From Saprospiraceae bacterium (GTDB lineage Bacteria > Bacteroidota > Bacteroidia > Chitinophagales > Saprospiraceae), in contig JANQHF010000010.1 in assembly GCA_028282725.1 (NCBI GenBank), positions 35,323 through 99,322 of the forward strand: a stretch of DNA of 64,000 nt, written 5' to 3'. The notes under the pieces were generated by a model that saw nothing but the letters and a program-made list of their open reading frames with translations, made no database searches and was not told the DNA's origin. Shown in pieces: positions 20,804-30,520 of this stretch; the stretch's first letter is position 1; each line of letters starts with the position of its first letter. The position numbers and the translations under genes are program-made.

Positions 20804-20834
20804 TTTGTCATTTTAAAACTATACATTCTGAGGT

Positions 20835-21875
20835 ATGTCTAAAGAGAGAGAAGCCAAACTAAAAGCATTACAATTAACAGTCGACAAACTGGAAAAGACT
20901 TATGGAAAGGGGACCATCATGAAGCTTGGTGACAAGCAGGTCATAGATGTGGATGCAATTCCCACGGGTTCTTTATCCCTTGATATCGCATTAGGTATCG
21001 GAGGATTCCCCAGAGGCAGAGTCGTTGAGATCTATGGTCCGGAATCCTCCGGTAAGACTACTCTTGCAATTCATGCCATTGCAGAAGCTCAAAAAAAAGG
21101 AGGAATCGCGGCATTTATCGATGCCGAACATGCCTTTGATAAAACATATGCCGAAGCCCTGGGTGTCGACACTGAAAATTTATTGATCTCCCAGCCAGAC
21201 AATGGAGAGCAAGCATTGGAAATTGCAGAAAATCTGATCAGGTCAGGAGCTATTGATATTCTTGTCATTGACTCTGTTGCTGCCCTAACACCAAGGAGCG
21301 AAATTGAGGGAGAAATGGGAGATTCAAAAATGGGTCTTCACGCGCGATTGATGTCACAAGCCCTTAGAAAGCTCACAGCTACAATAGGTCGAACTGGTTG
21401 TTGCTGCATTTTTATCAATCAACTACGAGAAAAGATAGGCGTCATGTTCGGAAACCCTGAAACCACAACTGGGGGGAACGCACTCAAGTTTTATGCTTCT
21501 ATCCGTCTCGATATCAGAAAATCAGGAACATCCATTAAGGATAGAGAGGGGAATGTCGTTGGTAACCCGATAAAAGTTAAGGTTGTAAAAAACAAACTCG
21601 CCCCACCTTTTCGAATTGCATTGTTTGAGATCACTTTTGGAAAAGGCATATCAAGAGTTGGAGAGTTGGTTGACCTCGCTGTGGAAAATGATATCGTGCA
21701 AAAAAGTGGTTCCTGGTACAGCTACAACGACACCAAAATTGCACAGGGCAGAGAGGCAGTCAAGAGCTTTTTTGAAGACAATCCGGAAGTATCATCTGAG
21801 ATTGAACAAAAGGTGAAATCAATTTACGCCCCTGTGGAGCCTGTGACCAACGGAGAAATGCCATCAGATAATTGA
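20835..21875 (+). CDS. recA: Recombinase RecA
   Basis: A 346-residue RecA, the strand-exchange ATPase of homologous recombination and SOS induction. Walker A is GPESSGKTT (residues 68-76) and Walker B is [12 protein letters not shown]1/L2 DNA-binding loops ([22 protein letters not shown], split at loop L1, then [25 protein letters not shown]) are intact. An upstream GAGG (20831-20834) abuts the start. The 3' end overlaps the start region of the PdeM-like gene, tying the two repair genes together. No LexA box was recognised. Confidence 0.98.
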   Translation: MSKEREAKLKALQLTVDKLEKTYGKGTIMKLGDKQVIDVDAIPTGSLSLDIALGIGGFPRGRVVEIYGPESSGKTTLAIHAIAEAQKKGGIAAFIDAEHAFDKTYAEALGVDTENLLISQPDNGEQALEIAENLIRSGAIDILVIDSVAALTPRSEIEGEMGDSKMGLHARLMSQALRKLTATIGRTGCCCIFINQLREKIGVMFGNPETTTGGNALKFYASIRLDIRKSGTSIKDREGNVVGNPIKVKVVKNKLAPPFRIALFEITFGKGISRVGELVDLAVENDIVQKSGSWYSYNDTKIAQGREAVKSFFEDNPEVSSEIEQKVKSIYAPVEPVTNGEMPSDN

Positions 21876-22521
21876 ATCCGGATTCACACATAAGGTCAGG
21901 GAAGAGACTCTTGTTCTCTTAGCAGAAAAAGCTATTTATTGGCCAAGGGAAAAGTGTCTTTTCATTTCAGATGTTCATCTGGGTAAGATCCATCACTTCA
22001 GAAAGCATGGTTTTGCTCTGCCAGTAAATGCTTCATTAGACAATTATGTCCGGTTATCAAATCTTATAGAAATGACTCGCCCTGAAAAGGTGGTTTTCCT
22101 GGGTGATTTATTTCATAGCTCTGAAAACTCAGATTGGAAAGAGTTTGAAACCTTTATTGCAACATTCCCGCAAATAAGCTTTGAATTGGTACTTGGAAAT
22201 CACGACATTATTCCGGCAGTGAAATTATCGGATGTTCTGGATCAAGTTTTTGAAAGCGCAAAGATCCTCCCGCCATTTATCCTTTCCCACTACCCTTCCC
22301 CTCACGAAGAATACTACAACCTCTGTGGCCATATTCATCCGGCAGTGAAACTTAAGGGGAAGGCAAGGCAGTCCGTATTGCTTCCTTGCTTTATATTTTC
22401 AATATCCACGTGCATTTTACCGGCATTCGGAACCTTTACAGGAACGCAAATCGTTAAACCCAAAAGCACAGATGACGTTTTTATTATTGCAGAAGGCCAA
22501 GTCATAAACTTTAATCAATAA
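21871..22521 (+). CDS. pdeM: PdeM-like metallophosphoesterase with non-canonical start
   Basis: A calcineurin-type phosphoesterase resembling PdeM, the ligase-associated DNA-damage endonuclease. Ligand motifs are SDVHLGK (just after [12 protein letters not shown]), GDLFHS, GNHD and the C-terminal CGHIHP. A normal ATG occurs only at 22072, which would delete the essential SDVHLGK. Translated upstream, homology-like sequence continues back to about 21871 with no ATG, GTG or TTG after the in-frame stop at 21844. The likely start is ATT 21871, overlapping the recA TGA, or ATA 21868, with GGAG at 21852-21855. Length from ATT is 216 residues, normal for PdeM. A sequencing error cannot be excluded. 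Confidence 0.75.
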   Translation: MESGFTHKVREETLVLLAEKAIYWPREKCLFISDVHLGKIHHFRKHGFALPVNASLDNYVRLSNLIEMTRPEKVVFLGDLFHSSENSDWKEFETFIATFPQISFELVLGNHDIIPAVKLSDVLDQVFESAKILPPFILSHYPSPHEEYYNLCGHIHPAVKLKGKARQSVLLPCFIFSISTCILPAFGTFTGTQIVKPKSTDDVFIIAEGQVINFNQ

Positions 22522-22530
22522 AGTCTACTT

Positions 22531-23148
22531 TTGGACAAATCTTACCTGTTGGCAAAACACAAAAAGAAAGAGTATAAAATTTTTGAAAAAGAGTTTCTGC
22601 CTCATATAGATGCTCTAAAGACCTTTGCCTATCATCTTTCGTACAATGAAGATGATGCGAATGATCTTGTCCAGGAAACCTACTTAAAAGCTTTCAGGTT
22701 CATAGATAAATATGACGAAGGAACTAATGCTAAGGCTTGGTTGTTTAAAATTCTGAAAAACGCTTACATCAACGAATATCGTAAGAAGAGTAAGCGACCA
22801 ACCAAGGTGGACTTTGAGGATATCGTGAGTTACCACGATAGTGAGGAAAGCGTTTTGCCGGGTTACCTGGATTTGAGAGAGGAGTTATTTGATAATATGA
22901 TGGGTGATGAAATCACCATTTCAATTAATGCACTTCCAATTGATTTCAGGACAGTTCTTTTGTTATGTGATGTTGAAGGTTTTACGTATGAAGAGATAAG
23001 CAAGATCATAGATGTTCCGATCGGTACTGTGCGGTCTCGTCTCTTCAGGGCAAGGAATATGTTGAAGGATAAATTGAAAACTTATGCCGAATCCAAAGGC
23101 TATAAAGACTACAGAGGAAAAAAGAATAAATCAGCTAAAGAGACTTAA
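22531..23148 (+). CDS. ECF-type RNA polymerase sigma factor
   Basis: A 205-residue group 4 sigma-70 factor. Region 2 is seen in HLSYNEDDANDLVQETYLKAFRF and KAWLFKILKNAYINEYRK; region 4 is seen in PIDFRTVLLLCDVEGFTYEEISKIIDVPIGTVRSRLFRAR. It starts with TTG at 22531, as no upstream ATG fits. An acidic linker between the domains is longer than usual. It follows the PdeM-like gene by 9 bases and is followed by a small anti-sigma-like gene, the usual sigma/anti-sigma arrangement. Target promoters are unknown. Confidence 0.9.
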   Translation: MDKSYLLAKHKKKEYKIFEKEFLPHIDALKTFAYHLSYNEDDANDLVQETYLKAFRFIDKYDEGTNAKAWLFKILKNAYINEYRKKSKRPTKVDFEDIVSYHDSEESVLPGYLDLREELFDNMMGDEITISINALPIDFRTVLLLCDVEGFTYEEISKIIDVPIGTVRSRLFRARNMLKDKLKTYAESKGYKDYRGKKNKSAKET

Positions 23149-23232
23149 AAACCCGTTTCAAACCATCTTTGAGAATTAGTATAAGATTTCTTACTTTTGA
23201 TAACAGGTGCATTCATTCTCTAATACCACAGG

Positions 23233-23463
23233 ATGGAAAACAAAAATCTACTGAACTACTTTTCAAAACAAGTTAATCTCTACCTCGACAACCGCTTGAC
23301 AGAAGATAGCGAACAAAACCTTCTGGACGCCGTAAAGAACGATTCCGTTTGCAACAAAGTCTTTAATAATGAAAAGCAGTTCCGGAATTTAATAAAGACT
23401 GCTACCAAAAGACACAGTGCCTCCCAGGAATTAATTCAATCGATCAGGAGCAAACTCGATTAG
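23233..23463 (+). CDS. Small anti-sigma-factor-like protein lacking zinc ligands
   Basis: 76 residues, soluble. VNLYLDNRLTEDSEQNLLDAVKNDSVCNKVF has the spacing of the zinc-binding anti-sigma (ZAS/zf-HC2) helices, and ASQELIQSIRSKL resembles the distal helix. The HxxxCxxC motif is missing, with only one Cys. It sits 84 bases after the ECF sigma gene, the place where an anti-sigma gene is expected. Binding to that sigma factor is inferred from position and this weak similarity. It has no membrane segment, so it would be a cytoplasmic regulator. Confidence 0.6.
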   Translation: MENKNLLNYFSKQVNLYLDNRLTEDSEQNLLDAVKNDSVCNKVFNNEKQFRNLIKTATKRHSASQELIQSIRSKLD

Positions 23464-23509
23464 CTCATTCTGAGCTAATTAGAACTTCATTACAATTTTA
23501 TAGTAAGGT

Positions 23510-24580
23510 ATGCTTGATAAATTAGCGGCCATCAATGCCCGTTTTTTGGATATTCAGGAAAAACTCTCAGATCCCGAAGCCATTTCAGACATGAAAAAAT
23601 ATTCTGCTCTCAACAGAGAATATAAAGGTCTTCAGGAGCTTGTAGATTTTTATCACAAATATTCCATGGTCTCAAAACGATTGGAATCTACTAAGGCCTT
23701 GCTTGATGACGAGGATGAAGAGATGAGAGATATGGCTCGTTTGGAAATAGAAGATCTTCAAGAAGAACGAACAGTTCTCGAAGAACGAATTAAAATCCTG
23801 CTCATACCAAAAGATCCGGAAGACACAAAAGATGTAGTCTTTGAAATCAGGTCTGGTACCGGCGGTGATGAAGCCAGTATATTCGCCGGAGATCTGTTTC
23901 GGATGTATTCAAAGTACTTTGAAACAATGGGATGGAAATCCGAAACTATTTCTGTCAGCGAAGGTACAGTCGGTGGGTTCAACAAGATTGTCCTCGAGGT
24001 TTACGGCAACGAAGTCTATGGAAAATTGAAATTTGAATCCGGTGCACATCGTGTGCAACGCGTACCCAAGACCGAATCCCAGGGCAGGGTGCATACATCG
24101 GCGGCTACTGTTGCCGTTCTTCCAAAATTTGAAGAAGAAGACATAGACATCCGCAAGGATGATTTACGGACTGATACTTTTCGGGCAAGCGGTGCTGGTG
24201 GTCAGCATGTAAATAAAACTGAATCCGGAGTTCGGTTTACACATATTCCGACCGGAATTGTCGCAGAAAGCACGGATTCAAGATCGCAACACAAGAATCG
24301 AGAAATCGCCCTTCAACGGTTGTACGCCAAAGTGATGGAAGCACAACGACTTAAATCTCAGAATGAGCAAATAGCCAAACGAAAATCTTTGGTAGGAAGT
24401 GGTGATCGCTCTGACAAAATCCGTACGTACAATTATCCGCAAAACAGAGTCACGGATCACAGGATTAACCTGACCTTGTATAACCTGGATAAGGTGATGG
24501 AAGGAAACCTGGAAGAGATCATTGAAGCCCTACAAGTAGCTGAGAATGCCGAAAAGATGAAGACGGGAGCTACCGTTTGA
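23510..24580 (+). CDS. prfA: Peptide chain release factor 1
   Basis: A 356-residue RF1 that releases finished proteins at UAA/UAG codons. The catalytic GGQ lies at about residues 230-232 (RASGAGGQHVNKTES). The stop-codon recognition loop reads RVPKTESQGRVHTSAATVAV, with PKT standing for the PxT tripeptide that marks RF1 rather than RF2. No frameshift site is present, as expected for RF1. The stop abuts the convergent M28 peptidase stop directly. Confidence 0.96.
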   Translation: MLDKLAAINARFLDIQEKLSDPEAISDMKKYSALNREYKGLQELVDFYHKYSMVSKRLESTKALLDDEDEEMRDMARLEIEDLQEERTVLEERIKILLIPKDPEDTKDVVFEIRSGTGGDEASIFAGDLFRMYSKYFETMGWKSETISVSEGTVGGFNKIVLEVYGNEVYGKLKFESGAHRVQRVPKTESQGRVHTSAATVAVLPKFEEEDIDIRKDDLRTDTFRASGAGGQHVNKTESGVRFTHIPTGIVAESTDSRSQHKNREIALQRLYAKVMEAQRLKSQNEQIAKRKSLVGSGDRSDKIRTYNYPQNRVTDHRINLTLYNLDKVMEGNLEEIIEALQVAENAEKMKTGATV

Positions 24581-25561
24581 TCAGAATGTCCCGTTTGATT
24601 CATTGTACAAAACAGCAGTCACAACTTGTCCAACAACGCGTAGTGTTCTTTTGCTGATGATATCGATATTGTCATCGTGGGTATGGTGATAAGCCCCAAA
24701 ACTGACTCTGTCAACGGGAGACATATTGATAATATCGATCATTGGGATATTGGCATATTGGTTGACATTAATATGATCATCCATGACTCCTCCGGCATAG
24801 AAATCCTGGAAGAAGTCCGAATATCCCATGCTCTTCGCCAAGTCCCAGACTTTATCTTGTAATTCAGGAGCCAATTGACGAGAATATTCTTCTTTCCCGA
24901 AGGCTGCTTTATCAGACCCAACCATGTCCAGCAAGATGCCATACTTTGCACGATAGCCAATTGGTAACAGGTTTTTGGACCAATACTCGGAGCCCTGAGC
25001 CCAGTTGACCTTTTCGCTACCTTGATCTTCTGCATCAAAAAGTGCAAAGTCTACACCTATATCTATAGGGTTTTGGCTGATCATCCGGGCCAATTCCAGG
25101 AGTACCGCAGTGCCACTTGCTCCATCATCCGCTCCTGGTATCGGTTGATCTTTTCTTTCATCATCTTTCTCGGCTACAATCCGGCTGTCAAAGTGTGCCG
25201 CAAGCAATATCCTGGTTGTTAATTCAGGATTAAACTGGGCAATAATGTTTGTGCATTCCACGTCCTGTCTATTAAAAAAGCTCGCTTTGAATTCCTGCTT
25301 AAATACCTTGGCACCATACGACTCAAGTAAAGAATAGATCCAGTCGATTGTCTGTTGATGAGCTTCCGTTCCCGGAACTCTATATCCAAAATCAAGTTGT
25401 TTTTCAATTTTCCAATATGCACTATCTGCATTAAAAGCAGGGATTTGCCGTATCTGTCGTGGCGTATCAACGGAAGATGTTGGTTGCTTGTCGTTTTGGC
25501 AAGCTGAAATAAAGCAAACCAAAAACAGCAGACAGATTATAGATTTGATTGATTCCCGCAT
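24581..25561 (-). CDS. M28-family metallopeptidase / glutaminyl-cyclase-like lipoprotein
   Basis: 326 residues with a lipoprotein signal (LLFLVCFISAC, lipobox ISAC). The M28 zinc-site residues are visible: His and Asp in AAHFDSR, Asp in GADDGASG, Glu in DAEDQG, Asp in LLDMVGS and His in YHHTHDD. The mixture fits both aminopeptidases and glutaminyl-peptide cyclotransferases, to which Bacteroidota proteins of this size are often closest. It acts outside the inner membrane, anchored by lipid. It lies downstream of cysS on the same strand with only a 4-bp gap. Confidence 0.88.
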   Translation of the reverse strand: MRESIKSIICLLFLVCFISACQNDKQPTSSVDTPRQIRQIPAFNADSAYWKIEKQLDFGYRVPGTEAHQQTIDWIYSLLESYGAKVFKQEFKASFFNRQDVECTNIIAQFNPELTTRILLAAHFDSRIVAEKDDERKDQPIPGADDGASGTAVLLELARMISQNPIDIGVDFALFDAEDQGSEKVNWAQGSEYWSKNLLPIGYRAKYGILLDMVGSDKAAFGKEEYSRQLAPELQDKVWDLAKSMGYSDFFQDFYAGGVMDDHINVNQYANIPMIDIINMSPVDRVSFGAYHHTHDDNIDIISKRTLRVVGQVVTAVLYNESNGTF

Positions 25562-25565
25562 TTAT

Positions 25566-27062
25566 TTAGTTAATTGTCCAGGTACTGCCTTCTTTTCCAT
25601 CTTTGACAACTATATTATGAGCAGCAAGATGATCGCGGATTTTATCAGCCATATTCCAATCTTTCGAAGATCTTGCTTGTTGCCTGAGATCCAGGATGAG
25701 CTCCATTACCCCATCAAGTACCTTACCTGATCCATTACTTTTTGCGTGATCTTCCATTAGGCCCATAATGCTGAAAAGAACATCCTTGAAACAACTTTTC
25801 AGCTTATTTAGTATATCTGCAGAAATATTTTGGAAACCCGGTTTCTGATCACGGTGATTATTAATAATCGGAACCAATTCAAATAACCTGGCAAGTGCCT
25901 TAGGTGTATTGAAGTCATCATTGAGTTCATCAAAAACCCGTTCTACCAGGTCATTGATATTTTGATCGAGCTCTGATTTCTCCGTAGACTCACTGACGGG
26001 GATAGACTGCAGGTACTTATTGGCCTCCATGAGTTTATTATACCCTTTTTCGGCTGCCTGAAGAGCTTGGTCACTGAGATCCAGGGTTGACCTGTAGTGA
26101 GCCATGAGCATAAAAAACCTTACAACCATAGGTGCATATCCCTTGCTAACATGTTCGCTGGTCCCATTGAAAAGTTCTTCCGCCGAGATTATATTTCCAT
26201 CGCTTTTTGCCATCTTTCTGCCATTCATGAGCAACATGTTGGCATGCAACCAATATTTGGCTGGCGCACATCCACATGCACTTTGATTTTGTGCAATTTC
26301 ATTTTCGTGATGAGGAAACTTCAAATCATTTCCCCCACCATGAATATCAAAGTGGTCTCCGAGGTACTTTGTACTCATTGCTGAGCACTCCAGATGCCAT
26401 CCGGGAAATCCTTCTGACCATTTGGAATTCCATTTCATGAGATGCCTGTCATCAGCCTTCATCCAGATGGCGAAATCTGCAGGATGATTTTTCTCGTCCT
26501 GGGCTTTGAGTTCTCTGGTCTCAGCAAAAAGTTCATCGAGTTTCCTGCCCGATAATTCACCATAGCTCTTATGTTGCTTAGCAAATTTTTGGATATTGAA
26601 ATAGACCGAACCATTTTTGACGTATGCATCTCCTCGGTCCAGTATTTTCTGAACCATTTCAATCTGTTCCAGGATGTGTCCTGTAGCCCTGGGTTCTATA
26701 CTAGGTTCGGAAATATTGAACGTTCTCATCATGGCATGAAAGGAATTGGTATACTTCTGAACGACTTCCATCGGTTCGAGGTTTTCCAGTTTTGCTCTCT
26801 TCGCTATTTTGTCCTCTCCCGTATCCTGGTCACCTACCAGATGGCCTACATCAGTTATGTTTCTGACGTATCGCACAGTATAGCCCAGATATTTCAGATA
26901 CCTGTATATAACGTCAAAGCTCATAAAGGTCCTGATATTGCCCAGATGAACGACACTATAAACAGTGGGACCGCAGACATACATCCCCACATGTTTGTTA
27001 TGGATAGGTCGGAATTCTTCTTTCTGCCTGCTTAAACTATTATATACCTTCAATCCTGACAT
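25566..27062 (-). CDS. cysS: Cysteinyl-tRNA synthetase
   Basis: A 498-residue class I tRNA synthetase. The HIGH-type motif is HLGNIRTF in PTVYSVVHLGNIRTF near residues 33-47, and KMSKS is KMAKSDGN. Zinc ligands for cysteine selection are the Cys of YVCGPTVY, the Cys of WHLECSAMS, and the His of FPHHENEIAQ, followed by its Glu. The C-terminal helical anticodon-binding domain and LILDLRQQARSSKDWNMADKIRD tail are complete. An essential single-copy gene. Confidence 0.97.
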   Translation of the reverse strand: MSGLKVYNSLSRQKEEFRPIHNKHVGMYVCGPTVYSVVHLGNIRTFMSFDVIYRYLKYLGYTVRYVRNITDVGHLVGDQDTGEDKIAKRAKLENLEPMEVVQKYTNSFHAMMRTFNISEPSIEPRATGHILEQIEMVQKILDRGDAYVKNGSVYFNIQKFAKQHKSYGELSGRKLDELFAETRELKAQDEKNHPADFAIWMKADDRHLMKWNSKWSEGFPGWHLECSAMSTKYLGDHFDIHGGGNDLKFPHHENEIAQNQSACGCAPAKYWLHANMLLMNGRKMAKSDGNIISAEELFNGTSEHVSKGYAPMVVRFFMLMAHYRSTLDLSDQALQAAEKGYNKLMEANKYLQSIPVSESTEKSELDQNINDLVERVFDELNDDFNTPKALARLFELVPIINNHRDQKPGFQNISADILNKLKSCFKDVLFSIMGLMEDHAKSNGSGKVLDGVMELILDLRQQARSSKDWNMADKIRDHLAAHNIVVKDGKEGSTWTIN

Positions 27063-27172
27063 GAATTATATTCGGTTACAACCAATCCCTTTCCAGGACA
27101 GTTGCTAGTGTGAATTAAAATTTGTTGCAAAAATAGGAGCAATCTCAATATCAGCTACTTGTTCTTTTACGT

Positions 27173-28057
27173 TCAATCCTGGTTTTGGCTGGCTTGATAC
27201 AAAAACTCTTTTTCCTCCTTGGTTAAACTATCATATCCGGATGCATTAATCTTGTCCAGGATTTGATCAATTTTTTGTTGGACATCTTCTTCTCTGTTGT
27301 CGGGAGCCTGGGCTTGCTTGTTCCATTTCTTGTTTTGAATTACCGCCATTCGTGCAGGTTTTTTTTGACTTTTTCTCTTGCTTGATGAATAAAACAATTG
27401 CTGTAATCCTGCAGTAATGTCCCTTCCCTGTCTGAGGAAATGAACAAATCCACCACCCATCAGTGCACCTCCCAAATGAGCAATGCGTCCTCCGGTATTA
27501 TCACTTTCAGATATCATCGCCAGGTCCATGATAATGAGGACCAGGGCGATATATTTCAGTTTGACATTGCCAATGATTAATAACCTGATATTATAATCCG
27601 GGGCCAAAAATGCGGCGGCGACGATGATACAGGTCACTGCGGCGCTCGCTCCATGTGCAGATCCAAAAACCCCCGTTACCTGAACATACATTAAGTAAGC
27701 AACAGCGCCTGCCAGACCTCCTAAGAGATACAGAGGTAAAATGCGTCTGTCTCCGGCCAGGTCTCCTGTGATCCTTCCAAACCAATACAGAAGGATCATA
27801 TTCCATCCCAGATGCCAAAATCCTTTATGTACAAACATATGGGTAACCACAGTCCACGGCTTCTTCAGGATTTCCATTCCTTCGGAGGACAAAACAATCA
27901 GGTTGGAAAAGAAATTGAACGTTCCCGACTGCGGAGGGCTGAACGCTTTGACAATGAGTATGAGCAGGAAAACAAAAATATTGACCAATATGATCCTAGT
28001 GATCATATTGCCATACTTGAATTGTCCCTTTATGTCATTTACAATTGATTGTAACAT
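27173..28057 (-). CDS. Rhomboid-family intramembrane serine protease (long form)
   Basis: 294 residues with six hydrophobic helices. The catalytic Ser lies in FGSAHGASAAV (GASA instead of the commoner GASG) and the His in AHLGGALMGG. HMFVHKGFWHLGWNMILLYWFG is the conserved L1/helix-2 region. Beyond the last helix is a basic linker followed by a short helical tail (VQQKIDQILDKINASGYDSLTKEEKEFL), a tail I associate with Bacteroidota rhomboids. It is the first of two rhomboid genes in tandem. Substrates are unknown. Confidence 0.9.
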   Translation of the reverse strand: MLQSIVNDIKGQFKYGNMITRIILVNIFVFLLILIVKAFSPPQSGTFNFFSNLIVLSSEGMEILKKPWTVVTHMFVHKGFWHLGWNMILLYWFGRITGDLAGDRRILPLYLLGGLAGAVAYLMYVQVTGVFGSAHGASAAVTCIIVAAAFLAPDYNIRLLIIGNVKLKYIALVLIIMDLAMISESDNTGGRIAHLGGALMGGGFVHFLRQGRDITAGLQQLFYSSSKRKSQKKPARMAVIQNKKWNKQAQAPDNREEDVQQKIDQILDKINASGYDSLTKEEKEFLYQASQNQD

Positions 28058-28108
28058 GTAATTAGTATAACGTATGTTCCGGGTAAAGTTTCACGATTTA
28101 GTATGATA

Positions 28109-28693
28109 TTATCTCAAAAAGTTCGGGTTTTTTCTGAAAAGAAATATCAGGATCGCTCCGGTTAACGCACCTCCAATATGAGCAAAGTGAGCAATCCCTG
28201 TCGAAGCCGCTGTCAGGCCCAGATACAAATCAACAACGAGTAATATTCCGACCAGATATTTTGCTTTCATCGGTATGGGCGGTATCAACAACATGATTTT
28301 CGCATTCGGAAATAAAAATGCAAATGCTAAAAGCACACCCGAAATAGCACCCGATGCACCAACTACAGCAGAATGGCCTCCCAGGATGATGTGTAACGCC
28401 AGGGCGCCTAACCCACAAAGCATATAAAAAAATAAAAACCTTCTCGGGCCCCATACTCTTTCGACATTTGGACCAAAAAAGAATAGCGTAAGCATATTAA
28501 AGAAGAGATGAGGTATATTCCCGTGGTTGAACATATGAGTGACAATCTGCACCGGGTGAAAGTTTGAGCTTTCAAAAGGAAAGAAGACGAAGTATTGTGC
28601 AAAATGATTGAAGAATGGTAATTGGACAGCAAAAAATACAATGGCATTAATGAACAGGAGATTCTTTACTACATCGGTAATATTGTACATCAT
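28109..28693 (-). CDS. Rhomboid-family intramembrane serine protease (short form)
   Basis: 194 residues, six helices. The catalytic dyad is Ser in VVGASGAISG and His in FAHIGGALTG; HMFNHGNIPHLFFNMLTLFFFG is the family L1 signature. It lacks the C-terminal tail of its neighbour, so the two are divergent paralogs. It starts just after the mutL stop (7-bp gap) and belongs to the same minus-strand run. Confidence 0.92.
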   Translation of the reverse strand: MMYNITDVVKNLLFINAIVFFAVQLPFFNHFAQYFVFFPFESSNFHPVQIVTHMFNHGNIPHLFFNMLTLFFFGPNVERVWGPRRFLFFYMLCGLGALALHIILGGHSAVVGASGAISGVLLAFAFLFPNAKIMLLIPPIPMKAKYLVGILLVVDLYLGLTAASTGIAHFAHIGGALTGAILIFLFRKNPNFLR

Positions 28694-28699
28694 TTTGAT

Positions 28700-30520
28700 T
28701 TAATTTCTAAACCGTTTTTCTAATTCATCCAATCCAAATGTGACGAAACACTTTTTTCCTCCAGGGGTAGTGTAGGGAACCTCGCAAGCAAACAGACGAT
28801 CGATTATATCATTCATTTCAAGATTGGTCAATGTCTTTCCTTTTCTAATTTTCAACTGGTGTGCCATTGACCGGGCAAGATTTTCTTGTATTTCCATTTG
28901 CAATTCCTGGTTCTTTGCATAAGTTTCTATGAATTGCTTTAGAAAATCATGCGTTGACATATCCAATTCCATAGCCGGCAGCCCATTCACGACAAAAGTG
29001 TTCGTTCCAAATTTTTCAATTTGAAATCCAAGAAATTTCAAATCGTTGAAAAGATCTTCGAGAATAGGTACATTTTTAGGATCCAATGATATCGTCTCGG
29101 GAAACAAACTTGCCTGCGAAACCATTTGTTTCTCTTTGAGCATCAATAAGTATTTTTCATACATTATTCGTTCATGAGCAGATGATTGATCGATCACCAT
29201 CCATCCGGATTTTATTGGGCTGATTATATATGAGTCGTGAATTTGAAAACACTGCATTGCATTTTCTTCGTCACTATCACGATCAGACCAATCGCTGCTC
29301 AATATGATCTGGCCTTCATTATGATCTTGGGCATGTGCCCCGATTTCCTTATAAAAGTCTATCCATTTATCTCTTTCTGATCCATGGATTCCCCTTGCAA
29401 TATCACTTGAAATTCTATCAACTTTTGATATTCCAATTTGTGATGCAGAAGATTCCAATATTCCAGCGTGTTCTGAGTCAAAATCAATACTGGGCGTAAT
29501 GCTATATTTTCCTAAGGCATGTTTCACCGATACCTTTATATAATTGTAAATGAGCCTTTCATTTTCAAATTTGACTTCTTGTTTAGTCGGATGTATATTA
29601 ACGTCAATTAAACCAGGATCTATCTCAATTAATAAAACATAAAACGGATAATGGTCGGAAGGAATGACATTTTCAAAAGCAATTTTTACAGCATGGTTTA
29701 AATAATTACTTTTTATAAATCTTCTGTTCACAAAGAAATATTGGTCACCTCTGGATTTTTTTATAAGTTCGGGTTTTCCGACAAATCCTGAAATTGAAAT
29801 AAAATCCGTTGACTCTGAAACCGGAACAATTTGATCATTAATCGTTTTTCCAAAGTAATTGACAATCCTTTGGCGCATATTGGTTCCCTGAAAATGATAA
29901 AGTTCATTTTGGTTATGATAAACGCTGAAATGAATTCCCGGATTGGGAATTGCCACCCTTGAAAATTCTTCGAGGATATGTTTCAATTCAACAGGGTCTG
30001 ATTTTAGAAACTTACGTCGAGCAGGAACATTGAAAAAAAGGTTCCTAACCGTTATAGATGTTCCATTGGCCGTTGGGCGTTGTTCAGATTTTTTAATCCT
30101 TCCTCCTTCAATCAAAATATAGGTGCCAAGATCTTCCTGTTTTGTTTTGGTAAGCAGCTCGACTTGTGCAATGGCAGCAATTGACGCCAGGGCCTCTCCC
30201 CTGAATCCAAAGGACCTGATTTGAAACAGATCATCTGAAGTTCGGATTTTAGAGGTTGAATGCCGCTCAAAACAAATTGAAGCATCAGCGGGGGACATTC
30301 CTTTTCCATTATCGACTATCTGTATAAGCGTTTTGCCAGAATCTTTGATGATGAGCTGAATTTGTGAAGCGTCGGCATCAAGAGCATTTTCAAGGAGTTC
30401 TTTAACAACAGAGGCCGGTCGCTGAATAACCTCTCCTGCAGCGATCTGATTGGCCAAAGCCGTGGGCAAAACGCGTATACTCCCGCTAACGGTCTGTTGC
30501 TCAATTTTTTCAGCCATCAT
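28700..30520 (-). CDS. mutL: DNA mismatch repair protein MutL
   Basis: 606 residues. The N-terminal GHKL ATPase is intact: ELLENALDADASQI, DNGKGM, RHSTSKI, and GFRGEALASI. The C-terminal dimerisation domain carries VIDQSSAHERIMYE where endonuclease-type MutL has DQHAxxExxxxE, so the metal-binding His is replaced by Ser. The CPHGRP region reads TTPGGKKCF. It therefore probably lacks the nicking activity, although I recall that related Bacteroidota MutLs often deviate here too. The start overlaps the stop of the upstream small membrane protein gene by 4 bases. Confidence 0.95.
   Translation of the reverse strand: MMAEKIEQQTVSGSIRVLPTALANQIAAGEVIQRPASVVKELLENALDADASQIQLIIKDSGKTLIQIVDNGKGMSPADASICFERHSTSKIRTSDDLFQIRSFGFRGEALASIAAIAQVELLTKTKQEDLGTYILIEGGRIKKSEQRPTANGTSITVRNLFFNVPARRKFLKSDPVELKHILEEFSRVAIPNPGIHFSVYHNQNELYHFQGTNMRQRIVNYFGKTINDQIVPVSESTDFISISGFVGKPELIKKSRGDQYFFVNRRFIKSNYLNHAVKIAFENVIPSDHYPFYVLLIEIDPGLIDVNIHPTKQEVKFENERLIYNYIKVSVKHALGKYSITPSIDFDSEHAGILESSASQIGISKVDRISSDIARGIHGSERDKWIDFYKEIGAHAQDHNEGQIILSSDWSDRDSDEENAMQCFQIHDSYIISPIKSGWMVIDQSSAHERIMYEKYLLMLKEKQMVSQASLFPETISLDPKNVPILEDLFNDLKFLGFQIEKFGTNTFVVNGLPAMELDMSTHDFLKQFIETYAKNQELQMEIQENLARSMAHQLKIRKGKTLTNLEMNDIIDRLFACEVPYTTPGGKKCFVTFGLDELEKRFRN

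Noticed and set aside
22072..22521. Short phosphoesterase starting at ATG 22072
   Set aside because: It would lack the first metal-binding motif, which is encoded just upstream in the same frame.
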